DNA of 64,000 nt, from positions 1 through 64,000 of the forward strand of contig JBNGDI010000002.1 of NCBI GenBank assembly GCA_049975425.1, in the 5' to 3' direction. The translations under genes were made by a program, and so were the position numbers. Each line of letters begins with the position of its first letter. Within the stretch, counting starts at the first letter, position 1. Source of the DNA: HyVt-105 sp049975425 (GTDB lineage: Bacteria; Bacteroidota; Bacteroidia; Bacteroidales; VadinHA17). This document shows positions 16,836 through 25,470 of the stretch, one piece after another. The notes beneath the pieces are model-generated. The model was not told the DNA's origin and did no database searches. It saw only the letters and a program-made list of their open reading frames with translations.

Positions 16836-18683
16836 CTATTCCTCATTAAGTATCTTGCTGAAAGCTTCTTTTAATTCAACTACAGTAAAGGGCAGACCCT
16901 GTACTTTATTTACCTGATGATAATGATGATCCTGAAAATTCATCCTGAGATAACCGGCCATCTGGCCCAGGTTCAATTCACATACCACTTTCTTTTTGAA
17001 TCTTCCCAGCAGCGTTTCGACATTTTCAGGGAGGGGTTTGATATAATGCAGATGCATCAGGCCCACCCGGTATCCTTCTTTCCGCATTTCATTCACTGCT
17101 GTAATCAAATGACCATAGGTTCCTCCCCACCCAATTACCAGGAGGTCGCCTGTCTGGTCTCCCTCAATTTTCTGTTCAGGGATATCATTGGCTACCCGCT
17201 GTACCTTTTCCTCCCTGGTTTTGACCATTTTTTCATGGTTCAGGGGATCATGTGACACGCTGCCTTTCAAGGCATCTTTCTCGAGTCCGCCGATACGGTG
17301 TTCCAGCCCTTTTGTTCCGGGAATGGCCCACAGGCGGGCAAGGGATTCAGGATCCCGGGCATATGGCTGAAAATTCTCATGCCCTTCTTTCGCAATGGGA
17401 GGTTTGATGGAGGGTAAATCTTTCGAAGAGGGTATGCGCCAGGGTTCGGAACCGTTGGCCAGGAATCCGTCGCTCATAAGCAGCACCGGTGTCATGTGCT
17501 CCAGGGCGATCTTGGCTGCCTGAAAAGCGTAATGGAAACAATTTGAAGGAGTACTGGCAGCGATTACCACTACCGGGCACTCCCCGTTCCTTCCATAAAG
17601 GGCCTGCATAAGATCCGCCTGTTCGGTTTTTGTGGGCAGACCTGTAGAAGGACCTCCACGCTGAACATCCACAATCACAATGGGGAGTTCGGTCATGACA
17701 GCCAGGCCAATGGCCTCCGATTTCAGGGCAAGCCCCGGCCCCGAAGTGCTGGTCACAGCCAGGGACCCGGCAAAGCTGGCACCCAGTGCGGTACATATCC
17801 CGGCAATCTCGTCCTCTGCCTGAAAGCTCTTCACTCCGAATTCTTTTCTCAGAGACAATTCTTCCAGTATTCCGGTAGCAGGGGTAATAGGGTAGGATCC
17901 GATAAACAGCTGGAGCCCTGCTTTTTCGGCAGCGGCAATAAACCCCCATGCTGTAGCCACATTCCCGTTGATATTCCGGTAAGTTCCCTTCGGAATTTCG
18001 GCGGGGCTGACCATATAGGTTGGAGTAAGGGCCTCAATGGTTTCCGCATAGTTATAGCCAGCCTGCAAAACCCTTCGATTGGCTTCCACCACCAGGGGCC
18101 TCTTCTTAAACTTGGTCTCGAAATATTTAATGGTATGGTCAAGCGGCCGGGCAAAAAGCCAGTAAACCATTCCCAGGGCAAACATATTCTTGCTCCGCAG
18201 AACACTTTTCATGTCCAGACCCAGGCCGTCCAAAGCCTGCCTGGTAAGAGTTGTAATAGGCACCCTGATAATATTGTAATCGTTCAGCTTTTCTTCCTCG
18301 ATCGGATCAATGGCGTACCCGGCCTTCCCCAGACCTTTTTCATCGAAACTGTCACTATCAAGTATGACGGTGGCTCCGGGTTTGAGCCAGCGAGCATTGG
18401 CTTTCAGGGCGGCCGGATTCATGGCAACCAGTACATCGGCATAATCGCCGGGAGTTCTGATTTCAGTGTGACCCAGGTGGACCTGGAACCCCGAAACACC
18501 ACCCACGGTTCCGTGAGGAGCCCTTATTTCAGAAGGATAATCGGGGAAAGTCACCAGGTCATTACCAAACAGGGCTGCCGAATCAGAAAACAGGGTTCCG
18601 GTTAACTGCATGCCGTCTCCTGAATCTCCGGAGAACCTGATGACCACTTCTTCCCGTTCAATAACTTCTCGTTTGGTTGCCAT
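16836..18683 (-). CDS. korA: 2-oxoacid:ferredoxin oxidoreductase, fused gamma-alpha subunit
   Basis: The protein has 615 residues. Residues ~12-200 form the gamma domain (RFSGDSGDGMQLTG, YPSEIRAPHGTVGGVSGF). Residues ~235-600 form the alpha, pyrimidine-binding domain (SYPITPATGILEEL, QAEDEIAG, TSTSGPGLALKSE, QRGGPSTGLPTKTEQ). This gamma-alpha fusion is the usual KorA form in Bacteroidota. With KorB it supplies reduced ferredoxin and succinyl-CoA or a related acyl-CoA, in line with an anaerobic or microaerophilic life. The unit starts at a TACCTTTG element on the minus strand (18811-18818), with a ~120-base leader that carries a 10-bp hairpin. Confidence 0.93.
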   Translation of the reverse strand: MATKREVIEREEVVIRFSGDSGDGMQLTGTLFSDSAALFGNDLVTFPDYPSEIRAPHGTVGGVSGFQVHLGHTEIRTPGDYADVLVAMNPAALKANARWLKPGATVILDSDSFDEKGLGKAGYAIDPIEEEKLNDYNIIRVPITTLTRQALDGLGLDMKSVLRSKNMFALGMVYWLFARPLDHTIKYFETKFKKRPLVVEANRRVLQAGYNYAETIEALTPTYMVSPAEIPKGTYRNINGNVATAWGFIAAAEKAGLQLFIGSYPITPATGILEELSLRKEFGVKSFQAEDEIAGICTALGASFAGSLAVTSTSGPGLALKSEAIGLAVMTELPIVIVDVQRGGPSTGLPTKTEQADLMQALYGRNGECPVVVIAASTPSNCFHYAFQAAKIALEHMTPVLLMSDGFLANGSEPWRIPSSKDLPSIKPPIAKEGHENFQPYARDPESLARLWAIPGTKGLEHRIGGLEKDALKGSVSHDPLNHEKMVKTREEKVQRVANDIPEQKIEGDQTGDLLVIGWGGTYGHLITAVNEMRKEGYRVGLMHLHYIKPLPENVETLLGRFKKKVVCELNLGQMAGYLRMNFQDHHYHQVNKVQGLPFTVVELKEAFSKILNEE

Positions 18684-18719
18684 TATCCCTTATTGATTAC
18701 ATATTCTCATAAAAAATGT

Positions 18720-18754
18720 AAATGCATATAAAACCATTGATTTCATATGCATTT
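18720..18754 (-). promoter_or_regulatory. Perfect inverted repeat in the korA leader
   Basis: AAATGCATAT (18720-18729) and ATATGCATTT (18745-18754) form a 10-bp perfect stem with a 15-base loop, 37-71 bases before korA. No T-run follows. It could be an operator or an mRNA leader hairpin; the sequence does not decide. Confidence 0.45.
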
Positions 18755-18810
18755 ATTCCCGTTGTGAGTTACCTGCGCTACGTATGGTAAATTGACATCG
18801 GTTTACAGAA

Positions 18811-18818
18811 CAAAGGTA
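18811..18818 (-). promoter_or_regulatory. Promoter -7 element of korAB
   Basis: Read on the minus strand this is TACCTTTG, a full TAnnTTTG match, giving a leader of ~120 bases before korA. Confidence 0.5.
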
Positions 18819-18955
18819 AATAAATATGAAATGGTTCTGATAAAAAGATTTGTATTTTTCAACATAGAAAAAAAATCATTGCAAATCTCACATTTGCGGG
18901 GATCATCTACCAGGGAACGGTATTAATCCCTGTTTATTTTCATGGGAATAAGGGC

Positions 18956-18963
18956 TACCTTTG
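18956..18963 (+). promoter_or_regulatory. Promoter -7 element of the gamma-carbonic-anhydrase-like gene
   Basis: TACCTTTG matches TAnnTTTG, 30 bases before the start at 18994. Confidence 0.5.
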
Positions 18964-18993
18964 ATCCGTTGAACCCGAATAAAGCATTCCATT

Positions 18994-19524
18994 ATGGCGC
19001 TAATCAAAGCAGTCAGGGGCAAAACCCCCTCGTTTGGCAAAAACTGTTATCTGGCAGATAATGCCACGATTATCGGCGATGTTATCATGGGAGATGAGTG
19101 CAGTATTTGGTTCCAAACCGTGATAAGAGGAGATGTGAATTCTATACGCATAGGGAACCGGGTAAACATTCAGGACGGATCGATATTGCACTGTCTTTAC
19201 AAGAAATCAACCATAAACATTGGCAACCATGTTTCCATCGGTCACCATGTAATCATTCACGGCGCTACTGTCCATGACCATGTGTTGATTGGCATGGGCG
19301 CCATTATTATGGACCACGCTGTTATTGGTAAAAATTCGATTATTGCGGCAGGGGCCATTGTGCTTGACGGAACGGTTGTGGAACCCGGTAGTATTTACGC
19401 AGGCATACCTGCCGTGCGGGTAAAAGATGTGGACCGGGAACAAACCAAAAACATGATTGAGCGCATTGCAGAAAACTATCTGATGTATGCGGGATGGTAC
19501 CGTGACAGCAACGGACAGGAATGA
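18994..19524 (+). CDS. Gamma-carbonic-anhydrase-like hexapeptide-repeat protein
   Basis: This 176-residue left-handed beta-helix protein has hexapeptide repeats throughout residues ~15-150. The three zinc-ligand His of the family are in place: ILHC, and the two His in SIGHHVIIHG. Relatives include gamma carbonic anhydrases and PaaY/CaiE-like proteins, so hydration of CO2 or a metal-dependent thioesterase role are both possible. The tail carries the common YxxxAxWY-like helix. It is a single gene with its own promoter element, and its stop abuts the stop of murI. Confidence 0.88.
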   Translation: MALIKAVRGKTPSFGKNCYLADNATIIGDVIMGDECSIWFQTVIRGDVNSIRIGNRVNIQDGSILHCLYKKSTINIGNHVSIGHHVIIHGATVHDHVLIGMGAIIMDHAVIGKNSIIAAGAIVLDGTVVEPGSIYAGIPAVRVKDVDREQTKNMIERIAENYLMYAGWYRDSNGQE

Positions 19525-20337
19525 TCAGCGCCACAGATCTTTCAATTCCAGGAAAATATCTTCATCGAAGAACATGCGGGCTACCTTCCCGAAATAATCG
19601 GTGTGATCGGATACAAAAAATTGATGCTCACCTTTTTTATCCGATGCCAGAAGATCCTCACGGGAAAGTGCTTCTTTCAGTTCTTCGGCTACAATCTGTG
19701 CCGAATCGATGATATCCACCCTGAAGTCATAATATTTCCTGATCTGGTTCTTGATAATGGGATAGTGTGTGCATCCCAGTATCAGAGTCCGGATATCTTT
19801 CAGTTTTTCACTGGAAAGGTATGCCCGGATGATGGCGTTACTGATGTCATCATAAACAAAGCCCTCTTCAATCATAGGAACCAGTAAAGGGGTAGGCATA
19901 GAAACAATTTCCATATCAGGCTGCAGTGCCCGGAGCTTTTTCTCATAGGTTCCGCTGTGTATGGTGCCTTTGGTACCAATCACCCCAATTTTCCCGGAAA
20001 CATGGGAAGAAGCAATGCGGCTGACCACCGGGTCGATTACGTTCATCAGGACAACCCGTTCACCAAACTCCTGTTGCAGGTCTTCGAAAGCAGCGGCTGA
20101 AGCTGTATTGCATGCCACCAGCACCACCTTGCATTGTTGATCCAGTAGAAACCGGGTGATTTCCTTCGAATAATGTTGTATAGAAGCCGCCGATTTATCA
20201 CCGTACGGAAGGTGAGCCGTATCCCCGAAATAAATCATTCTTTCGTTGGGAAGCAAAGACCGGATGGCCGAAGCAACGGTCAATCCTCCAACACCGGAAT
20301 CAAAAATACCTACAGGCTGGCAAGATTCAAGATTCAT
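19525..20337 (-). CDS. murI: Glutamate racemase
   Basis: The 270-residue enzyme makes D-glutamate for peptidoglycan. Both catalytic cysteines are present: VACNTASAAAF and LGCTHYPII. The N-terminal GIFDSGVGGLTVA and YFGDTAHLPYG motifs are typical. TTG 20349 would add four residues; ATG 20337 is preferred. It ends the envelope gene row begun upstream (ompH, bamA, uppS). A terminator hairpin lies only 14 bases before its start codon, so it may be expressed by read-through or from a promoter inside ompH. Confidence 0.94.
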   Translation of the reverse strand: MNLESCQPVGIFDSGVGGLTVASAIRSLLPNERMIYFGDTAHLPYGDKSAASIQHYSKEITRFLLDQQCKVVLVACNTASAAAFEDLQQEFGERVVLMNVIDPVVSRIASSHVSGKIGVIGTKGTIHSGTYEKKLRALQPDMEIVSMPTPLLVPMIEEGFVYDDISNAIIRAYLSSEKLKDIRTLILGCTHYPIIKNQIRKYYDFRVDIIDSAQIVAEELKEALSREDLLASDKKGEHQFFVSDHTDYFGKVARMFFDEDIFLELKDLWR

Positions 20338-20350
20338 CACAACTGGCAAT

Positions 20351-20386
20351 GAAAAAAATGACCACTCCCCGGAAGGGAATGGTCAT
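20351..20386 (-). terminator. Terminator between ompH and murI
   Basis: Bases 20358-20369 pair with 20375-20386 (12-bp stem with one mismatch). On the minus strand seven T follow (complement of 20352-20358). It sits 18 bases after ompH and 14 before murI ATG. Confidence 0.8.
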
Positions 20387-20404
20387 ATCTTTTTATCATT
20401 TTTG

Positions 20405-20926
20405 TTATTCAAGGCCCAGTTTCTGTTTCACCAGAGGCAAAATATCCTGGCTGTCCTCTGAGAAATAAATAATGGCCCCTCGGCTGATATCAAAAATATA
20501 TGTAAAACCGTTTTCCTCGGCCACATTTCTGACTGCCTGTTCAGCTTTTCTCACAATGGGCTGAAGCAAACGGGCTTCCATTGCCTGCATGTCTTCCTGG
20601 GCGGATACCTGAAAATTCTGTATCCTTTCCTGGAGATCAGCCAACTCCTGTTCCTTATTTCGCCTGATCAGGTCCGTATAATTCTCCTGTTCAGCCAGGT
20701 ACTTCTGGACCTTATTCTGGTATTCCACCTGCATATCTTCCAACTGTTCCTGCAGCTGAGTTACATAACGTTCCAGCTGGAGTTGTGCGCTGTCCCTTTC
20801 GGGCATGAGTGACAACAGTTCCTGGCTGTTGATATGGCCGAATTTATATTTTCCGGTCTGGCCATGGAGGGTAGTACCTGCTACCAGAAAGAGGCAGCAG
20901 ATCACAAATCGGGTTAATGATTTCAT
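20405..20926 (-). CDS. OmpH/Skp-family periplasmic chaperone
   Basis: The 173-residue secreted protein starts at ATG 20926, giving a clean signal peptide (MKSLTRFVICCLFLVAGTTLHGQ). The mature part has the Skp plan: a short beta piece (FGHINSQELLSLMPERDSAQ), a long coiled coil rich in Gln and Glu (~40-130), and a closing beta piece (YIFDISRGAIIYFSE). Skp proteins hold unfolded outer-membrane proteins in the periplasm for BamA. It lies second of two such genes directly behind bamA, as is usual in Bacteroidota. The alternative start at 20941 gives an N-terminus less typical of a signal peptide. Confidence 0.9.
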   Translation of the reverse strand: MKSLTRFVICCLFLVAGTTLHGQTGKYKFGHINSQELLSLMPERDSAQLQLERYVTQLQEQLEDMQVEYQNKVQKYLAEQENYTDLIRRNKEQELADLQERIQNFQVSAQEDMQAMEARLLQPIVRKAEQAVRNVAEENGFTYIFDISRGAIIYFSEDSQDILPLVKQKLGLE

Positions 20927-20969
20927 ATACACGATATTCAAATTTTAATTGGTTTGCAAATGTACTGAA

Positions 20970-21485
20970 TTAATCTTTATAACCTAGTTTTTCAAGTACT
21001 TCATCGCTCCGGTCATACTTCGGATCGGTGTACAGCATGCTCACGTCGGAAGAGGTATCGAAAATCACGGCATAGGCCCCTTCCACGGCAATTTCCTTCA
21101 CGGCATTATAGATCTCGTCCTGTATGGGTTTGATCAGCTCCTGCCTTTTCTTGAACAACTCTCCCTCCGGTCCGAAATACTTGTTCTGGAGTTCCTTTAC
21201 CTCTCTTTCTTTGTTAATGATCTCATCCTCACGGGCTCTTTTCATTTCTTCGGTAAGCAGGACCTGTTCCGACTGGTACTTTTTATAGAGCCGGTCAACA
21301 TCTTCATACATGGTTTTGATCTCCTGCTCCCATTCCCTGGAATACTGTTCCAGCTGATCCTGGGCAGCCAGATAAGCAGGAATATTATTCAGAATATATT
21401 CCGTATCCACGAAGGCATATTTTTGTGCAGACCCGGTTGCTGCAACCAGGAGAAGCACAAGTGTAATGGTTGTTAACTTTTTCAT
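20970..21485 (-). CDS. OmpH/Skp-family periplasmic chaperone
   Basis: The 171-residue protein has a signal peptide ending near SAQ (residue ~20). It has the same fold as the next gene: FVDTEYILNNIPAY at the start, a charged coiled coil in the middle, and AVIFDTSSDVSMLYTDPKYDRSDEVL at the end. It lies 26 bases after bamA and 43 before the second ompH gene, so all three are likely co-transcribed. The two copies are clearly diverged and may serve different clients. Confidence 0.92.
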   Translation of the reverse strand: MKKLTTITLVLLLVAATGSAQKYAFVDTEYILNNIPAYLAAQDQLEQYSREWEQEIKTMYEDVDRLYKKYQSEQVLLTEEMKRAREDEIINKEREVKELQNKYFGPEGELFKKRQELIKPIQDEIYNAVKEIAVEGAYAVIFDTSSDVSMLYTDPKYDRSDEVLEKLGYKD

Positions 21486-21511
21486 GATATTGGTTTTTAG
21501 ATTTGTTTTGT

Positions 21512-24013
21512 TTAAAATTGCTGACCAATCACAAAATGGAACTGGCTGCCATTCACATCCGGACGACCGGGAACTTCGTCGAATCCGTATCCCCAGTCAA
21601 TCCCAAGGAGTCCGAACATTGGCAAATAAGCCCGAACCCCAACACCGGCTGAACGGCGTATTTCAAAAGGATTAAAATCCCTGATGCTGTACCATGCATT
21701 TCCAGCCTCAAGAAAAGCAAGTGCATACAATGTAGCCTGCGGATCGAGTGAAATGGGATACCGCAATTCAAAAGTCAGTTTTTCATATACGTTTCCGGCT
21801 TTATTGCCGTTGACGACAGGTGTCAAAGAACCGTTCTCATATCCCCTCAGGGCGATTGTTTCACGACCATAGAGGCTGTAACCCGACATGCCGTCACCTC
21901 CCAGATCGAATCCTTCAAAGGGGGAAGGTCCGATATCTTCGTTATAATATCCCAGATAACCGAACCTTGCTTTTGTACTTAATACCAAATCTCCTGCCAA
22001 TCTTAAGTAAAATTCGGATTTAAATACCCATTTATGGTATTCAATCCAATTATATTTCTCATTATCAGATACATTTGAATAATCTTTCCCGTTAATAAAT
22101 GAATAGGGAGGTGTTATTTGCAGGCTCAGGGAAACCGAAGAACCACGTCGCGGATAGATCAACTGGTCAACTGAATTCCTTCCAAAAGTACTGGTCACAG
22201 AAAAATTATTCGATTTCCCGTTTGAAAAAAGAAAATAGCCTGCCCAGTTATCAAGCACATAATTCTGTAAACTGATCTCATTATACAGGGTAAAATAATC
22301 GTCGGGCCAGCCCAGGCGGCGCATGGACCCTATGGCAGCCCCGTTAATATCGATCGATTGCCGGCGGGCATCGTCTTTGGGGCGGCCGTTTGTTTGAATC
22401 GTACGGTACAATGTCACAGAAAGTGAATTGGGTTTTTTGCCGCCAAACCATGGCTCCACAAAAGACAGGCTGTAGGCCTGGTAATAGCGTCCGTTGGATT
22501 GTGCCCTGATGCTCAAGGTTTGTCCGTCACCTGTTGGAATGGGTCTCCAGGCATTTTTCTCAAAAACCCTCCCGATGGAGAAATTATTAAAACGAAGCCC
22601 TATCGTACCGATCAGCATATTGGCTCCCCATCCGCCGGATATTTCAAACTGGTCATTGGCCTTTTCTTCCAGGTTATATTCCAGATCTACCGTTCCTTCG
22701 GCCTGGTTTGGGATGGGATTGGGAACGATCTTCTCCGGATCAAAATGACCCAGAACGGCCAGCTCCCTGACCGATCGCATAATATCCGACTTGCTGAAAA
22801 GGTCTCCCGGGCGGGTACGCAGTTCCCTGCGTATAACATGTTCATTGGTCTTTGTATTCCCCTTGATAATGACCCGGTTGATAGTAGCCTGTTCGCCTTC
22901 CACCACAATCATCTCCAGATCGATCGAATCGTTTTCCACCCTGGCTTCCACAGGATAAATATTGGAAAACAGATACCCGTTGTCCATGTAAACCGAGCTT
23001 ACGGCATCTTCGTCAGAATAAAGCCTCTCATCCAGCAGGGTCTGGTTATAGGGATCTCCTTTTTCAATACCGAGCACAGCCGTAAGATATTCCGAGGGAT
23101 ATTTTGTATTGCCCACCCACTCAATGTTACGGTGATAATAACGTGGACCTTCCTCCACAGTTATCTCAAGTGCAATGCGGTTTTCTCCCGCATCATAGGT
23201 GCTGTCTTTCAGAATACGGAAATCCCTGTATCCTTCCTCATTGTAAAACGTTACCAGGCTTTCCTTATCTTCCTTGAATTTATCGGCAATATACTTGGAA
23301 GCCTTAAAAATATTCAGGTTTTTCTTTTTCGTATTCTTCATCACCCTCCGTAACCTGCCGTCGGAAAAAACCTCATTGCCTCTGAATATTATATCGGCAA
23401 TTTTCACCCTGTCATTTTTATCCACATCAATATTCAATATCACCCTGTTCTGGGCATCCGGATCATCTGCCTGGGTAATGCTCACTTCCGTTTCCAGAAA
23501 ACCTTTATCCCTGAAAAAATCGAGAATGATCTTTCTGGTATTGTTCAGCACATTTTCCGTTACCTGATTCCCGCTGTGAAGCTTTATTTTTTCAATGATA
23601 TCGTCTCTTTCGGATTTTTTCACGCCGGAAAACTGAATTCGGGAAAGTCTGGGCCTCTCGCCCAGGTGAATGGTAAGATAAACTAAATCATTCTCAATGT
23701 CGGACACGTATATTTTCACATCAGAAAACAGGCCGTTCTTCCATAGTTTTTCCACTGCCTGTGTGAGTGTTTCACCGGGTATTTTTATACGTTGCCCCAC
23801 TGCAAGACCTGAAAGCTGAATCAAAATATTTTCATCCAGGTACTGTATACCGGTCACCCTGATACCTCCTATTTCATATTCGCGCGGATTACTGTAATCA
23901 GCCACCCGCATGCTGTTGAAATCCTTTTCTTCCTGAGGAAAAGCGGGAACAACACAAAGACAGGCGATCACCATCAACAGGGTTCTCAAAGCAATATTCA
24001 TCTTCATCATCAT
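21512..24013 (-). CDS. bamA: Outer-membrane protein assembly factor BamA
   Basis: The 833-residue protein has an N-terminal signal peptide, then five POTRA-like repeats (~45-430; IRVTGIQYLDENIL, IQFSGVKKSERDDI, IIFRGNEVFSDGRL, IEWVGNTKYPSEYL, VIIKGNTKTNEHVI) and a 16-strand-type barrel with the Omp85 LRGY-like motif (ALRGYENGS). It ends in the terminal Phe of an outer-membrane beta signal. It is the essential insertase for beta-barrel proteins. It sits 11 bases after uppS and 26 before ompH, the standard Bacteroidota order. Confidence 0.96.
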   Translation of the reverse strand: MMMKMNIALRTLLMVIACLCVVPAFPQEEKDFNSMRVADYSNPREYEIGGIRVTGIQYLDENILIQLSGLAVGQRIKIPGETLTQAVEKLWKNGLFSDVKIYVSDIENDLVYLTIHLGERPRLSRIQFSGVKKSERDDIIEKIKLHSGNQVTENVLNNTRKIILDFFRDKGFLETEVSITQADDPDAQNRVILNIDVDKNDRVKIADIIFRGNEVFSDGRLRRVMKNTKKKNLNIFKASKYIADKFKEDKESLVTFYNEEGYRDFRILKDSTYDAGENRIALEITVEEGPRYYHRNIEWVGNTKYPSEYLTAVLGIEKGDPYNQTLLDERLYSDEDAVSSVYMDNGYLFSNIYPVEARVENDSIDLEMIVVEGEQATINRVIIKGNTKTNEHVIRRELRTRPGDLFSKSDIMRSVRELAVLGHFDPEKIVPNPIPNQAEGTVDLEYNLEEKANDQFEISGGWGANMLIGTIGLRFNNFSIGRVFEKNAWRPIPTGDGQTLSIRAQSNGRYYQAYSLSFVEPWFGGKKPNSLSVTLYRTIQTNGRPKDDARRQSIDINGAAIGSMRRLGWPDDYFTLYNEISLQNYVLDNWAGYFLFSNGKSNNFSVTSTFGRNSVDQLIYPRRGSSVSLSLQITPPYSFINGKDYSNVSDNEKYNWIEYHKWVFKSEFYLRLAGDLVLSTKARFGYLGYYNEDIGPSPFEGFDLGGDGMSGYSLYGRETIALRGYENGSLTPVVNGNKAGNVYEKLTFELRYPISLDPQATLYALAFLEAGNAWYSIRDFNPFEIRRSAGVGVRAYLPMFGLLGIDWGYGFDEVPGRPDVNGSQFHFVIGQQF

Positions 24014-24024
24014 CTGGCTTGTGC

Positions 24025-24774
24025 TTAATGTTGTTTGATCTGCTCACTGATTCTACCAAAACGCCGCTCGCGGCACTGAAAATCGGCAATGGCCTGGTAA
24101 AAATCTTCCTTGCGGAAATCAGGCCACATTTTCTCTGAAAAATACAACTCGGAATAAGCCAGCTGGTACAGCATAAAATTACTGATTCGGTATTCACCGC
24201 TTGTTCTGATCAGTAATTCGGGATCGGGCATGCCGGCGGTGGCCAGGTTATTGCTAATCGTTGTCTGATCAATGTGTGACGGGTCCAGTTTCCCTTCGCT
24301 TACCTGACGGGCAATTTCCCGGACGGCATGAACCAATTCCCACCTGGCACTGTAACTCAGTGCAAGCACCAGGGTTAAGCCGGTAAGATGAGCAGTATCA
24401 TGAATGGTTTCAAGCAACTGTTCGTAAAGTTTCCCGGGCAGACTTTTCAGGTCGCCGATAGCCCGCAACCGAACATTATTTTTCAGAAGCGTTTTCTTTT
24501 CATTATTCAGGGTACTAACCAACAAAGACATCAATGCGTCCACCTCCTCTTTGGGTCGTTTCCAGTTCTCGGTTGACCATGCATATAAAGTAAGATACTC
24601 CAGACCGATTTCAGCCGCTGCCTCGGTTACCTCCCTTACAGATGTCACCCCGTTCTGGTGCCCGTACACGCGATTTTTCCCCTGCAATTTTGCCCAGCGT
24701 CCGTTTCCGTCCATAATAATGGCTACATGCCTGGGTAGTTTTTCTTTTGATATTTTTTCTTTCAGCGAGTTCAT
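24025..24774 (-). CDS. uppS: Isoprenyl transferase (undecaprenyl diphosphate synthase)
   Basis: The 249-residue cis-prenyltransferase makes the C55 lipid carrier for peptidoglycan and O-antigen. Catalytic Asp and binding loop lie in AIIMDGNGRWAK (~residue 18-29). RVYGHQNGV, the YAWSTENWKRP segment and the final RTSGEYRISNFMLYQLAYSELYF motif are complete. It is translated between the DUF6089 gene (19-base gap) and bamA (11-base gap). Confidence 0.96.
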   Translation of the reverse strand: MNSLKEKISKEKLPRHVAIIMDGNGRWAKLQGKNRVYGHQNGVTSVREVTEAAAEIGLEYLTLYAWSTENWKRPKEEVDALMSLLVSTLNNEKKTLLKNNVRLRAIGDLKSLPGKLYEQLLETIHDTAHLTGLTLVLALSYSARWELVHAVREIARQVSEGKLDPSHIDQTTISNNLATAGMPDPELLIRTSGEYRISNFMLYQLAYSELYFSEKMWPDFRKEDFYQAIADFQCRERRFGRISEQIKQH

Positions 24775-24793
24775 TTCAGTTTGATGCGTTCAA

Positions 24794-25447
24794 TTAATAA
24801 TCCCAATAAGCCGGACAATCCCTGTTCATGTTATACAAATTATAGGTAATGATCAATCCGGCAAACGAATACCAGTCATTATTATGAATCAAAGACCAGG
24901 AACCGGGTTCGGTAAGATTAACCACCCCGTCTAAATCGTCGAAGAATGTCTTTCTGAATTCCCATGCTACAGACAGGGCCCATTGCCGGTTCAGGTTCAG
25001 CCTCCATCCCACGCCAAAAGGGAGCACCATCTCATAACCTGTTCCTCCCGGTTTCTGCATCACCGACATGCCCAATCCTCCCCCAACATAAGTGGTTTGC
25101 TGTAAAAATCGGGTATAGGGCTTAAAAGGGAAAAAGTTAAACTCAAACTGGAGTCCCATATCCACAAATGAAGAACTGAAACGCGGACTATCATAAAGAT
25201 AATCAAAAGACGGATTTTCAGCCGAAATTTCTGCATAAACCAGATTCCAGCGTATGCTGTGGTGGGGATTAAAATTGTGCCGGTAAATCAATCCGAACCC
25301 GGGACCTACAGAACGGAAATGTCCGGAAGGGTTTAATTCGCCAAGATAGTAGGATCCTCCCGCAAAAATACCCAGATCAGCGTTTTTCTGGGCTTTGAGG
25401 GAGTATACGTATATAAGACAAACACACAATAAAAGATACTTCTTCAT
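24794..25447 (-). CDS. DUF6089-type outer-membrane beta-barrel protein
   Basis: The 217-residue protein starts at ATG 25447, giving a signal peptide (MKKYLLLCVCLIYVYSLKAQ). The 25495 start would overlap the upstream gene. The mature part (DLGIFAGGSYYLGELNP, YRHNFNPHHSIRWNL, ending NMNRDCPAYWDY) is a small barrel of the kind called DUF6089, commonly found just before uppS-bamA in Bacteroidota. Function is unknown; conserved linkage hints at a role in envelope biogenesis. It is probably co-transcribed with the gene at 25471. Confidence 0.85.
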   Translation of the reverse strand: MKKYLLLCVCLIYVYSLKAQKNADLGIFAGGSYYLGELNPSGHFRSVGPGFGLIYRHNFNPHHSIRWNLVYAEISAENPSFDYLYDSPRFSSSFVDMGLQFEFNFFPFKPYTRFLQQTTYVGGGLGMSVMQKPGGTGYEMVLPFGVGWRLNLNRQWALSVAWEFRKTFFDDLDGVVNLTEPGSWSLIHNNDWYSFAGLIITYNLYNMNRDCPAYWDY

Positions 25448-25470
25448 GAACACAATTTTACCACCCCGGA

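Larger units (their letters stand above)
18684..18993. other. Divergent promoter region, korA versus carbonic-anhydrase gene
   Basis: 310 AT-rich bases without a gene. It holds the two opposed promoter elements (18811-18818 minus, 18956-18963 plus) and the leader hairpin at 18720-18754. Nothing else is recognised. Confidence 0.7.
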
